Of a stretch of DNA of 64,000 nucleotides, positions 1 through 7,943 are shown one piece after another. This DNA comes from JAWPMT01 sp965267435. Its GTDB lineage: Bacteria > Bacteroidota > Bacteroidia > Cytophagales > Cyclobacteriaceae. Positions within the stretch are counted from its first letter, which is position 1. Each line of letters starts with the position of its first letter. Both the position numbers and the translations under genes were made by a program. A model generated the notes under the pieces. It saw nothing but the letters and a program-made list of their open reading frames with translations. It made no database searches and was not told the origin of the DNA. The DNA lies in NCBI GenBank assembly GCA_965267435.1, contig OZ253960.1, forward strand, positions 1,426,001 to 1,490,000, given 5' to 3'.

Positions 1-312
1 TAGCTGTTACCATCACCAGAAAGAACGTCCCGATAACGTGCAAAAAGCAATGGCTCCTGCAAGTTCTATTTCTCTTGTGATTCAATAAGTGCCCGAAATA
101 CATGCTGTCCTCATCCTCTGAATCGTAGTACTAAGTAACTCATTTATAGCCATTTAATTTCTCAATGTCCACTTATTGTTATCCTCCTTTTCGGCGCTTG
201 TACACTTTTCACTAACCTGATTTTTCGACGCTCCCGCAACCATAGTCGTTCCCTCATCCCGTCAACATGTAATTCAGGTGTCAACCATTGATACCGCCAA
301 AACGAAGATAGA
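1..312. other. Intergenic region upstream of glutaminase
   Basis: No convincing gene is visible on either strand. An 82-codon minus-strand frame runs across the start of the glutaminase gene, but it shows no family motif and is treated as a shadow. I found no clear TAnnTTTG promoter element. Confidence 0.5.
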
Positions 313-1761
313 ATGAAACGCAACGCAAAAGCAAAGTTACCCACAGAGGTATCTGACCAGGAAGTGAACTTGTTACTGGAGCCACCAGTGGTCCCAACAC
401 CAAACGGCACTGCCGCGAATGGTCATCACTCGGAGCGCGAGGACCTGGAAACTGTCAGGAAATCTCTAAAAGGTGAACTCATCCTGCCGGACTTCGAAGG
501 TTTCAGAAACGACATCTCTGAGATATATGAAATGGTTCGTCAGAACAATGCCGGGGCAGTGGCTTCCTATATCCCTCAGCTCGCGACAGTAGATCCCAAA
601 TTGTTTGCGGTATCCCTGTGCACCGTCGATGGACAGGAGGTCAGCTTTGGGGATCATCAGACAAAATTCAGTCTACAATCAACGCACAAACCCATCAACT
701 ATGCGATTGCCCTTGAGGAGTTGGGTGCAGAGGAAGTGCATCAACACATTGGCAAAGAGCCCAGCGGCGCTTCATTCAATGAACTTACGTTGAACAGGCT
801 CGGCCTGCCGCACAATCCACTTATCAATGCCGGTGCCATCATGTGTGCGGCACTCATCATGCGAGACCTTCAGGCCGCCGACAAGTTCGAAAGGCTGCAG
901 GCCATTCATGAGCGGCTTCATGCTTACGGACGACCGTCATTCAACAACTCCATCTACCTATCTGAGCGTGAGACTGCTGACCGCAATTATGCGTTGGCTT
1001 ATTTCATGAGGGAGAACGGGGCCTTCCCCGGAGGAACGGATATCCCCTCTGTGATGGACTTTTACTTTCAGTGTTGCTCCATGGAGTCCACCTCTAAACA
1101 AATGGCCCGTATTGCAGCGACGTACGCCAATTCGGGCATCAATCCCTTCACCAACGAGCGCGTCTTTGGGTCCCAAACTGTGAAGAGCTGCCTGACGATG
1201 ATGAACACCTCAGGCATGTATGACTTCTCAGGAGAGTTTGCCTTCACAATAGGCCTGCCGGCCAAAAGTGGCGTGTCCGGTGCCATCTGGATTGTCGTGC
1301 CCAATGTCATGGGCATTTGCATCTACTCGCCATTGCTGGATGGGAATGGCAATAGTGTGAGGGGCATCCAGTTTGCCACGGAGTTGTTGAAGAGATTCAA
1401 CTTCCACACCTACGACTCTCTTAATCACGAGCAGGACGGTAAGAAGGATCCACGACGCAAGAAGTACCAGACCAAGGCCACAGAGGTCATGCAGCTCATC
1501 TTCGCCGCATCAGCTGGGGACATCAATGAGGTGAAAAGAATACACAACGAGGGCACCTCTGTCAACGACGCCGATTACGATGGGCGAACAGCCCTTCATC
1601 TGGCCGCGGCGGAGAATCACCTGGAAGTCGTGCGCTACTTGATCGCCCACGGCGCCAGGACCCAAGCCAAAGACAGATGGGGTGGGACCCCGGTCACAGA
1701 TGCCAAGCGGGCCGGACACAACGAGATCATCCAGGCCATCAAGGACTTGCAGGAAAAATAA
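313..1761 (+). CDS. glsA: Glutaminase with C-terminal ankyrin repeats (animal GLS-like)
   Basis: Hydrolyses L-glutamine to glutamate and ammonia; no signal peptide, so probably cytosolic. The 482-residue chain has a glutaminase (serine-dependent beta-lactamase-like) domain at about 55-365. Visible are Tyr86 in YIPQL, the Ser123-x-x-Lys126 catalytic pair (QSTHK), NPLINAGAI near 169-176 and LPAKSG near 315-320. About three ankyrin units follow at 394-482 (DGRTALHLAAAENHLEVV). From memory, the segment before the catalytic domain, the KDPRR linker and the ankyrin tail all parallel vertebrate kidney-type glutaminase more closely than E. coli GlsA, which lacks ankyrins. It is first in a run with amt and a GSII glutamine synthetase (32- and 31-nt gaps). 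The family is clear; the reason for the ankyrins is unknown. Confidence 0.93.
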   Translation: MKRNAKAKLPTEVSDQEVNLLLEPPVVPTPNGTAANGHHSEREDLETVRKSLKGELILPDFEGFRNDISEIYEMVRQNNAGAVASYIPQLATVDPKLFAVSLCTVDGQEVSFGDHQTKFSLQSTHKPINYAIALEELGAEEVHQHIGKEPSGASFNELTLNRLGLPHNPLINAGAIMCAALIMRDLQAADKFERLQAIHERLHAYGRPSFNNSIYLSERETADRNYALAYFMRENGAFPGGTDIPSVMDFYFQCCSMESTSKQMARIAATYANSGINPFTNERVFGSQTVKSCLTMMNTSGMYDFSGEFAFTIGLPAKSGVSGAIWIVVPNVMGICIYSPLLDGNGNSVRGIQFATELLKRFNFHTYDSLNHEQDGKKDPRRKKYQTKATEVMQLIFAASAGDINEVKRIHNEGTSVNDADYDGRTALHLAAAENHLEVVRYLIAHGARTQAKDRWGGTPVTDAKRAGHNEIIQAIKDLQEK

Positions 1762-1793
1762 ACACCGCAAATACACAAACACACACGATAATT

Positions 1794-2981
1794 ATGATAA
1801 ACTCAGGAGACACCGCCTGGGTCATGGTAGCCATGGCCCTCGTGATGCTAATGACGCCGGCTGGGCTGGCGCTGTTTTATGGAGGACTTTCGAGTAAAAA
1901 GAATGTGATCAACACCGTCGGCATGAGCTATGTGGCCTTTTGCGTGGCCACGCTCGTCTGGGTTGTTGGTGGCTACTCGATTGCCTTTGGTGCGACGATT
2001 ACAGATCATCCGTTTTTGAGAGGCATCTGTATTCACTCAGTCACCGGTACCATTCCGGAACTGCTCTTTGTGGGATTTCAGGGCGTTTTCGCGGCAATAG
2101 CCGTCGCCATCATCAGCGGCTCTGTCGTCGAACGGATGAAGTTCTCGGGATGGATCTTCTTCTCTCTGTTATGGGTGGCATTGGTCTATGCGCCGCTGGT
2201 GCGGATCATTTGGGCCGACGGCGTGTTCGGAGACCTTGGTGAATTGGATTTCGCCGGTGGCACCGTCATTCATGTGAGTGCTGGTGTAGCCGGGCTCGTT
2301 CTAGCGCTGCTCCTGGGAAAAAGAAAGCGCCAGGTGGACGACAACCCTTCATCGGTAAAGCTGACAGTCCTCGGGTCGGCACTACTCTGGTTCGGCTGGT
2401 TTGGCTTTAATGGTGGTAGCCAACTCGCGGCGGATGGCGTAGCTGCCAACGCATTACTCGTGACCAATGTGGCGGCCTGCTGCGGCGCAATCGCCTGGAT
2501 CATGGTGGAGTGGTGTTGTGGCAAAAAGCCAACCTCCATCGGCCTTGCATCTGGAGCTCTTTCCGGACTAGTGGGTATCACACCAGCGGCTGGCTACGTC
2601 GGCATTGACGGGGCATTAGTTATTGGCCTAACCTCAGGGTTGGTGGGCTATTATGGTGTCGTCAAGCTCAAAAAGGTCTTCCACTATGATGATACACTCG
2701 ACGCCTTTGGGATCCATGGATTGGTAGGCATCTGGGGATCGATCGCTACGGGGCTGTTTGCCGACCCAAGGATCAACGGTGAGGCCGGATGGTTATACGG
2801 CAATCCTTATCAAGTGGTACCTCAACTCATCGCCATAGGCATCACCATCGTGATCAGTGTCGTCGGTACCTGGGGCATCTACATGATCACTCAATTCATT
2901 ACTCGTGGTTCCAGAATTGACTCCGTCACGGAGCAGAAAGGTATGGACAAGGCTTACCATCAGGAATCAAGTTTCGCATAA
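1794..2981 (+). CDS. amt: Ammonium transporter (Amt/MEP/Rh family)
   Basis: Inner-membrane channel for ammonium/ammonia. The ATG at 1794 is chosen because it starts MINSGDTAWVMVAMALVML, the usual periplasmic start of Amt proteins. The frame is open further upstream but that part is not Amt-like. Length 395 residues, with about eleven hydrophobic segments. The two pore histidines are visible: His160 in VIHVSAGVAG and His308 in FGIHGLVGIWG. LFYGGL near the N terminus and WFGWFGFNGGS in the middle are also typical. It lies 32 nt after the glutaminase and 31 nt before glutamine synthetase, consistent with one transcript. No PII (glnB/glnK) gene is adjacent, which differs from the common amt-glnK pairing. 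Confidence 0.95.
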   Translation: MINSGDTAWVMVAMALVMLMTPAGLALFYGGLSSKKNVINTVGMSYVAFCVATLVWVVGGYSIAFGATITDHPFLRGICIHSVTGTIPELLFVGFQGVFAAIAVAIISGSVVERMKFSGWIFFSLLWVALVYAPLVRIIWADGVFGDLGELDFAGGTVIHVSAGVAGLVLALLLGKRKRQVDDNPSSVKLTVLGSALLWFGWFGFNGGSQLAADGVAANALLVTNVAACCGAIAWIMVEWCCGKKPTSIGLASGALSGLVGITPAAGYVGIDGALVIGLTSGLVGYYGVVKLKKVFHYDDTLDAFGIHGLVGIWGSIATGLFADPRINGEAGWLYGNPYQVVPQLIAIGITIVISVVGTWGIYMITQFITRGSRIDSVTEQKGMDKAYHQESSFA

Positions 2982-3012
2982 TCATTTTATTAACAACCAA
3001 ATATAATTTCGT

Positions 3013-4041
3013 ATGAAAATCAAATTGGAGTACATATGGCTGGATGGAACCCAGCCTGCAGCTCAAATCAGAAGTAAAACAAAGGTCGTCTCCAGTGAGG
3101 CGTTTACGGGAGAATTGGAGGACCTGCCTGTTTGGTCCTTCGATGGCAGCTCCACGATGCAAGCAGAAGGCGGCGACTCCGACTGCCTGCTGAAACCCGT
3201 CAGGATCTACGAGGACCACGGACGTAAGAACGGATACCTCATCCTTTGTGAGGTAATGGATCCGGACGGCACGCCGCACGCATCCAATACCAGAGCACAA
3301 TTTGAGGATGTGGAAGACCTCTGGTTAGGTTTTGAGCAGGAATACGTGCTCAAAGATCACGGCTCGCCACTCGGCTTCCCCGAACAAGGTTTTCCAGCAC
3401 CCCAAGGAAAATACTACTGTGGTGTAGGGGCCGGCAGGGTAGAGGGGCGCGGGGTCGTAGAGGAGCACCTCGATACCTGCCTGGAAGCGGGGATCCATAT
3501 CACCGGCATCAACGCGGAGGTCATGATCGGCCAATGGGAGTTTCAGGTATTCGGCAAAGGTGCTAAGCGCGCAGCGGACGACTTGCTGATCAGCCGATAT
3601 CTCCTGGAGCGCACCACCGAGCAATTTGGCGTACAAGTGGACTTCCATCCGAAGCCAATCGCTGGAGACTGGAACGGCTCTGGCATGCATACCAACTTTT
3701 CCACGCGTGAGATGCGCGAAATAGGTGGCAAGGAGATGATGTACGACATATGCGAACAATTCCGCGCCTACCATGAGGAACACATCCACAGCTATGGAGC
3801 CGACAACGAACTTCGGCTGACAGGTCAGCATGAAACCCAACATATTGGCACGTTTAGCTACGGTGTCAGCGACCGGTCGGCCTCGATCCGAATCCCTGTA
3901 TCAGTTCCCGCCGATTCATGGCGAGGATACCTGGAGGATCGCAGGCCCGCATCCAACGCTGATCCTTACATAGTTGCGGCTCGTATTGCACGAACTTTAG
4001 CCGCTATTCATCAGCGGACCGAAGCAGTCGCGATGGTCTGA
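3013..4041 (+). CDS. glnII: Glutamine synthetase, type II (eukaryote-like GSII)
   Basis: ATP-dependent amidation of glutamate with ammonia. At 342 residues it matches the short GSII class rather than GSI (about 470) or GSIII (about 700). Visible motifs are WSFDGSST at 41-48, FEQEY at 107-111 (metal-binding glutamates), GINAEVMIGQWEFQ at 165-178, NGSGMHTNFS at 221-230 and RPASNADPYIVAARI at 311-325. I saw no GSI-type adenylylation site. It is last in the glsA-amt-glnII run and is followed by a strong intrinsic terminator. Within one operon it could reassimilate ammonia released by the glutaminase or imported by Amt. Confidence 0.95.
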   Translation: MKIKLEYIWLDGTQPAAQIRSKTKVVSSEAFTGELEDLPVWSFDGSSTMQAEGGDSDCLLKPVRIYEDHGRKNGYLILCEVMDPDGTPHASNTRAQFEDVEDLWLGFEQEYVLKDHGSPLGFPEQGFPAPQGKYYCGVGAGRVEGRGVVEEHLDTCLEAGIHITGINAEVMIGQWEFQVFGKGAKRAADDLLISRYLLERTTEQFGVQVDFHPKPIAGDWNGSGMHTNFSTREMREIGGKEMMYDICEQFRAYHEEHIHSYGADNELRLTGQHETQHIGTFSYGVSDRSASIRIPVSVPADSWRGYLEDRRPASNADPYIVAARIARTLAAIHQRTEAVAMV

Positions 4042-4086
4042 TAGATCTGATGAGACAGAGGAAACCTTCTAACTCCCTCGATTAAT

Positions 4087-4128
4087 GGGCAGGTGCTTTC
4101 GAATACATCGAAGGCCCTGCCTTTTTTT
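4087..4128 (+). terminator. Intrinsic terminator after glnII
   Basis: GGCAGG pairs with CCTGCC, and inside it TTCGA pairs with TCGAA. A run of seven T follows at once. It begins 46 nt after the glnII stop and closes the glutaminase-Amt-GSII operon. Confidence 0.85.
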
Positions 4129-4251
4129 GCGAATCTACAGATCCTGAGCTCTAGCCTGCATCAAATTTCCTTAAGGTTGGTGCCTGCTATCCGAGTTTTT
4201 GCAATGGGATGAACTATCGGTATCTTGATCCTTATTCACAATCAAGCTACT

Positions 4252-5529
4252 ATGCAATCACCCGACCACTCTTCCGCTGTGGGCCAAAGAAGGTCCTTTC
4301 TTCGAAAGATAGCCCTCGGAATAACCGCACTACCCCTGGTCTCTGAAGCGGCCGTCAAGCCGAACCGGGATTGGCTTGCTGGCCAACCCGAGGACGAGAG
4401 TTTCTGGGAGTTAGTCAAACAACAGTTTGCCGTTCCCAATAACATGATCATGGCCAATTCAGCCAATCTATGTCCCAGTCCGCGTTTTGTCAATGACAAG
4501 GTGCGCCAGTTTCAGGAGGAGCTGATTCGCGATGTATCCTTCCAGAATCGGTCAAAGTACGGGGACATGCGACAACAATCGATTCAAAAACTAAGTGACT
4601 ATCTAGGTGTCAATACCGACGAGGTGGGCATCACTCGCAACACGTCAGAGAGTAACAACATCATCGTCAATGGCCTGGAGCTTGGGAAAGGCGATGAGGT
4701 GATCATCTGGGATGAGAATCATCCCACGAACAATCTGTCGTGGATGCAACGGGCCAAACGCCGTGGGTTCACCGTCAAAGTGGTCAGTGTATCTGGCCGT
4801 CCAAAATCTCCCGAGGAATTGCTGAAGCTGTTTGGCGATCAGATGACCAAAAACACCCGGGTGATGGCCTTCTCACATATATCGAATGTGAGCGGCATAC
4901 GTATGCCCGCAAAAGAGCTTTGCCAGATGGCCGCCGAGCGCAATATCCTTACGCTGGTAGATGGTGCCCAGTCTTTTGGGGCATTGGACCTGGACTTAAA
5001 GGAGCTTGGCTGTGATTTCTATACTGCCAGTACGCACAAGTGGCTAATGGGCCCGCTGGAAAACGGTATCCTTTACATGAAGGCATCCAATATCGATAAG
5101 GTCTGGCCGGATTCCATTGCCCCGGGCTGGAGTGAGGAGAAGACCACCGTGGATGAGAAGTATTGCAAGCTGGGTCAACGCAACGAATCAACCACCGCCG
5201 CACTTGCGGAAGTCATTGATTTCCACACCCAGATAGGGCCCGGCAACATTGAGAGCAGAATTCAGGAGCTTCACACAAAATTGAAATCGGACCTATCCAA
5301 GGAAATTCCAGGCATCAAGTTCACTACGCCCATGGATCCCTCACTGAGCGGGGGTGTCACCATTTTTAATGTACCGGGTAAGGAGTTTATGGACCTGTTC
5401 CAACAGCTGTACAGCGAGCATGGCATTGCCTCAGCCCCAATGGACGGCGTGAGACTATCGCCGACAGTGATCAATACGAAGACCGATATGGATAGGATTG
5501 TACAGGCCGTGAAAGCCGTGGCTGGATAA
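4252..5529 (+). CDS. Tat-exported class V aminotransferase
   Basis: PLP-dependent fold-type I enzyme of the class V aminotransferase/cysteine desulfurase superfamily. The ATG at 4252 gives a twin-arginine leader (QRRSFLRKIALGITALPL), so export is predicted. PLP contacts are visible: Asp237 in LVDGAQSFG and the likely Schiff-base Lys263 in STHKWLMGP. The N-terminal part has the substrate-side signature TRNTSESNN. Tat-linked relatives are usually annotated as isopenicillin-N-epimerase-like aminotransferases; the substrate is not known. It starts about 120 nt after the glnII terminator and is followed 34 nt later by a MaoC-like gene, with which it may be cotranscribed. Confidence 0.85.
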   Translation: MQSPDHSSAVGQRRSFLRKIALGITALPLVSEAAVKPNRDWLAGQPEDESFWELVKQQFAVPNNMIMANSANLCPSPRFVNDKVRQFQEELIRDVSFQNRSKYGDMRQQSIQKLSDYLGVNTDEVGITRNTSESNNIIVNGLELGKGDEVIIWDENHPTNNLSWMQRAKRRGFTVKVVSVSGRPKSPEELLKLFGDQMTKNTRVMAFSHISNVSGIRMPAKELCQMAAERNILTLVDGAQSFGALDLDLKELGCDFYTASTHKWLMGPLENGILYMKASNIDKVWPDSIAPGWSEEKTTVDEKYCKLGQRNESTTAALAEVIDFHTQIGPGNIESRIQELHTKLKSDLSKEIPGIKFTTPMDPSLSGGVTIFNVPGKEFMDLFQQLYSEHGIASAPMDGVRLSPTVINTKTDMDRIVQAVKAVAG

Positions 5530-5563
5530 ACCAAGTGCCAGCGGATTAGTTAATTTTCGATCT

Positions 5564-6058
5564 ATGGATAAGGAACAAACCAATACGCCCCACCAGACGA
5601 CAATTGCGCAACTGAGCGAATTGAAAACACACATAGGAAAGGAACTGGGTCTCACCGAATGGGTGGAAATCACACAGGACATGATCAATCAGTTTGGCGA
5701 GCTAACTGGGGATACGCAATGGATACATACTGACGTGGAAAAGTCCCGTCAGTTCTCTCCTTACAAAACCACGGTCGCGCATGGGTTCATGATTCTCTCA
5801 TTGGCATCGAAGTTCTGCTATGAGACCTGCACCATCTCCGATGTTACCATGGGGTTGAATTATGGGTTGGACAAGGTGCGCGTACCTAACGCCACGCCCG
5901 TCGGTTCCTTCATCCGCGGCAGGGTGTCCTTGATGGATGTAGAGGAGTTTGAGGTGGGAGCGAAGTACAAGCTTAACCTGGTTTTTGAGATCAAGGGGCA
6001 GGAAAAGCCGGCAGTAGTGGCTGAGTTCATTGCCATGGGATTTACGGGTTCAAAGTAG
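5564..6058 (+). CDS. MaoC-like hot-dog dehydratase
   Basis: A single hot-dog domain of 164 residues, the size of NodN/MaoC-type (R)-specific enoyl-CoA hydratases. The hydratase-2 signature is present as TGDTQWIHTD, with Asp50 and His55 as the expected catalytic pair, then KTTVAHGFMILSL at 68-80. Such proteins hydrate enoyl-CoA thioesters; the actual substrate cannot be read from the sequence. It lies 34 nt downstream of the aminotransferase on the same strand. Its 3' end faces the convergent sulfatase gene 56 nt away. Confidence 0.88.
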   Translation: MDKEQTNTPHQTTIAQLSELKTHIGKELGLTEWVEITQDMINQFGELTGDTQWIHTDVEKSRQFSPYKTTVAHGFMILSLASKFCYETCTISDVTMGLNYGLDKVRVPNATPVGSFIRGRVSLMDVEEFEVGAKYKLNLVFEIKGQEKPAVVAEFIAMGFTGSK

Positions 6059-6114
6059 GCAGTCACCGCTCATTGCTTCTTTTCGTCTGATAATTTATGA
6101 CAGGCGCAGATCAC

Positions 6115-7578
6115 CTATTGTCCAGCTGATTCAAGCAACGCCTCCGTCGCCTCAAACGTCAAATGTCCGGTAGAACCCTCTCCAAGGATGGGGTGCCTTT
6201 CCTCGGGCACTTCTCGGCGATGCTGTCCGATTAGCTCGTTGTACGCCGGATTGTTTATTTCATTGTACCATTCGTTTGGGTCCTTTGCTCGATCGTAAAA
6301 CTCCTCAGAGCCGTCATTGTAGATGATGTACCGATAGTCCTCAGACACGATGGCATAATTACCAGGACCGAAGCTCGTTCTGGCCATGAAGGGCCATTCG
6401 GCCTCAGGGTTTTGCAGTAACGTCACCAAAGAGCGCCCCTCGTGAAGGCTGTCTTTTTCGAGGCCTGTCAGTTCCAGAAGCGTCGGGTAGATATCAAGCA
6501 ACTGCACTGGCTTATTGCACACTTTGCCTTCCGCTATACCTGGGCCAGCGATGATCAGCGGCACCTTGGCTCCATCATCCCACAGGCTTCTCTTGGCGAA
6601 TCGCTCTTTCTCTCCAAAGTGAAATCCATGATCACTGTATAGTACCACGTACGTATTGTCCTTGTAGGTACTTGATTCCAGGGCGTCAAGCACTTTGCCC
6701 ACTTGTGCATCTACAAAGCTCACGCAGGCCAGATAGGACTGGACGAGCGGCTTCCACTCATCATTGGCTGTCACCCATTCAAAAGACGGAGATACATGTT
6801 TCGTGCGAGTAATGCTCACTCCATAGTCGGAGAGGTCGTCCAGGTCTGTGGGTATTACCTCGGGCAACTGGATATCCTCAATGGGATACATATCGAACCA
6901 TTGCTGTGGTGCATATTGAGGAACGTGCGGGCGAAAGAAACCCACACCCAACCACAGTGCGCTGTCGTGCGGTGTAGCCAGCTGCTTCGTGGCCCACTCG
7001 GCGATTTTGACGTCTGGCATGTCCTCGTCCCGTTCTGGATAGGCACCCCAATCCCAAAGTCGCACGCCTGGAAACGTCGTCAGCTTCTCTTCTGGCAAAG
7101 GGCCAAATCCTCCAAAGTGGCCGGCATAATTGGGCAAATGGCGTTCGTTGATCCCGCGGGCATTATGAAACAGCTTGCCGCCTCCAGTCACATGATAACC
7201 TTCCATTTGGAATCGCTTGGGCATGACCACATTCCTTTGGGCCACTTCCGATTCAATAATGTCCGGATTCAAAAAATAAATGCCCGTCGTACTTGGGTAG
7301 AGGGAGGTCATCATGCTCGCCCGAGACGGGTTGCAGACCGGAGACTGACAGTGGGCATTGGAAAACAAAACTCCTTTCGCCGCCAGGCGGTCAATATTGG
7401 GAGTCCTGGCCTGGGGATGGCCGCCCATGACCCCGATCCAGTCGTTGAGGTCGTCTATGGCAATGAGCAAGACGTTTGCTTTGCCACCTCCACTCGTGGG
7501 CTCGCTTTCTCCATTCCGCTGGCAGCCAAAAGCGATCAAAGCACCGAACAAAATACTGAGAAGGTGGCTTATTTTCAT
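6115..7578 (-). CDS. Lipoprotein sulfatase (iduronate-2-sulfatase-like)
   Basis: Type I sulfatase of 487 residues. The N terminus is a lipoprotein signal with the lipobox IAFGC at Cys19, so it is probably anchored in the envelope. The formylglycine motif is C82-N-P-S-R86 within SPVCNPSRASMM, and metal-binding aspartates are seen at IDDLND (residues 41-46) and YSDHGFHFGE. The layout fits the iduronate-2-sulfatase/choline-sulfatase branch, which cleaves sulfate esters from polysaccharides or small molecules. Activity needs Cys-to-formylglycine maturation; no anSME or FGE gene lies in this window. It is transcribed alone, convergent to the MaoC-like gene. Confidence 0.9.
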   Translation of the reverse strand: MKISHLLSILFGALIAFGCQRNGESEPTSGGGKANVLLIAIDDLNDWIGVMGGHPQARTPNIDRLAAKGVLFSNAHCQSPVCNPSRASMMTSLYPSTTGIYFLNPDIIESEVAQRNVVMPKRFQMEGYHVTGGGKLFHNARGINERHLPNYAGHFGGFGPLPEEKLTTFPGVRLWDWGAYPERDEDMPDVKIAEWATKQLATPHDSALWLGVGFFRPHVPQYAPQQWFDMYPIEDIQLPEVIPTDLDDLSDYGVSITRTKHVSPSFEWVTANDEWKPLVQSYLACVSFVDAQVGKVLDALESSTYKDNTYVVLYSDHGFHFGEKERFAKRSLWDDGAKVPLIIAGPGIAEGKVCNKPVQLLDIYPTLLELTGLEKDSLHEGRSLVTLLQNPEAEWPFMARTSFGPGNYAIVSEDYRYIIYNDGSEEFYDRAKDPNEWYNEINNPAYNELIGQHRREVPEERHPILGEGSTGHLTFEATEALLESAGQ

Positions 7579-7943
7579 ATTTCAGGAGATTGTTAGACCC
7601 TCAAGTTCGGAAGATAAAAAAGTATCCAGCACAAATTGAATCGAATTTTAACTGCTTCTACTCTTATTCACAACTGAGGCATTGCTGTATATACTTTGCG
7701 AAGCGACGCTATAACTCAGAGGCTGGGATTACGAAACCTAAGGGGCATATGTCGGTGATGCTAAGTAGAGTAGACATAGGATCATAATATCATGAACGAC
7801 AAGGAATAACTAGATCAGAAGAATGCGGTGCCACGCACATGCACCGTTACATGTGGAGGCATTTCGTTATGTTTGCTCATTAAGCGTTTGAGGTTTGTCC
7901 AACAAGACGACCTCTACAGGCAATAAGAACTAGCTCAGGAAAC
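7579..7943. other. Divergent intergenic region, no gene seen
   Basis: This 365-nt stretch separates the minus-strand sulfatase from the plus-strand histidine kinase, so it should carry both promoters. I see no exact TAnnTTTG motif and no convincing small gene. Short frames starting at 7590 and 7358 have no family features. Confidence 0.5.

Noticed and set aside
162..410. An 82-codon minus-strand frame upstream of glutaminase
   Set aside because: Overlaps the glutaminase start codon and shows no signal peptide or domain.
4225..4251. TTG start nine codons upstream for the aminotransferase
   Set aside because: The ATG at 4252 gives a normal short n-region for the Tat signal; the extension adds nothing typical.
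6703..7596. A 297-codon plus-strand open frame
   Set aside because: Antisense to the sulfatase gene with its catalytic motifs on the minus strand; no family features of its own.
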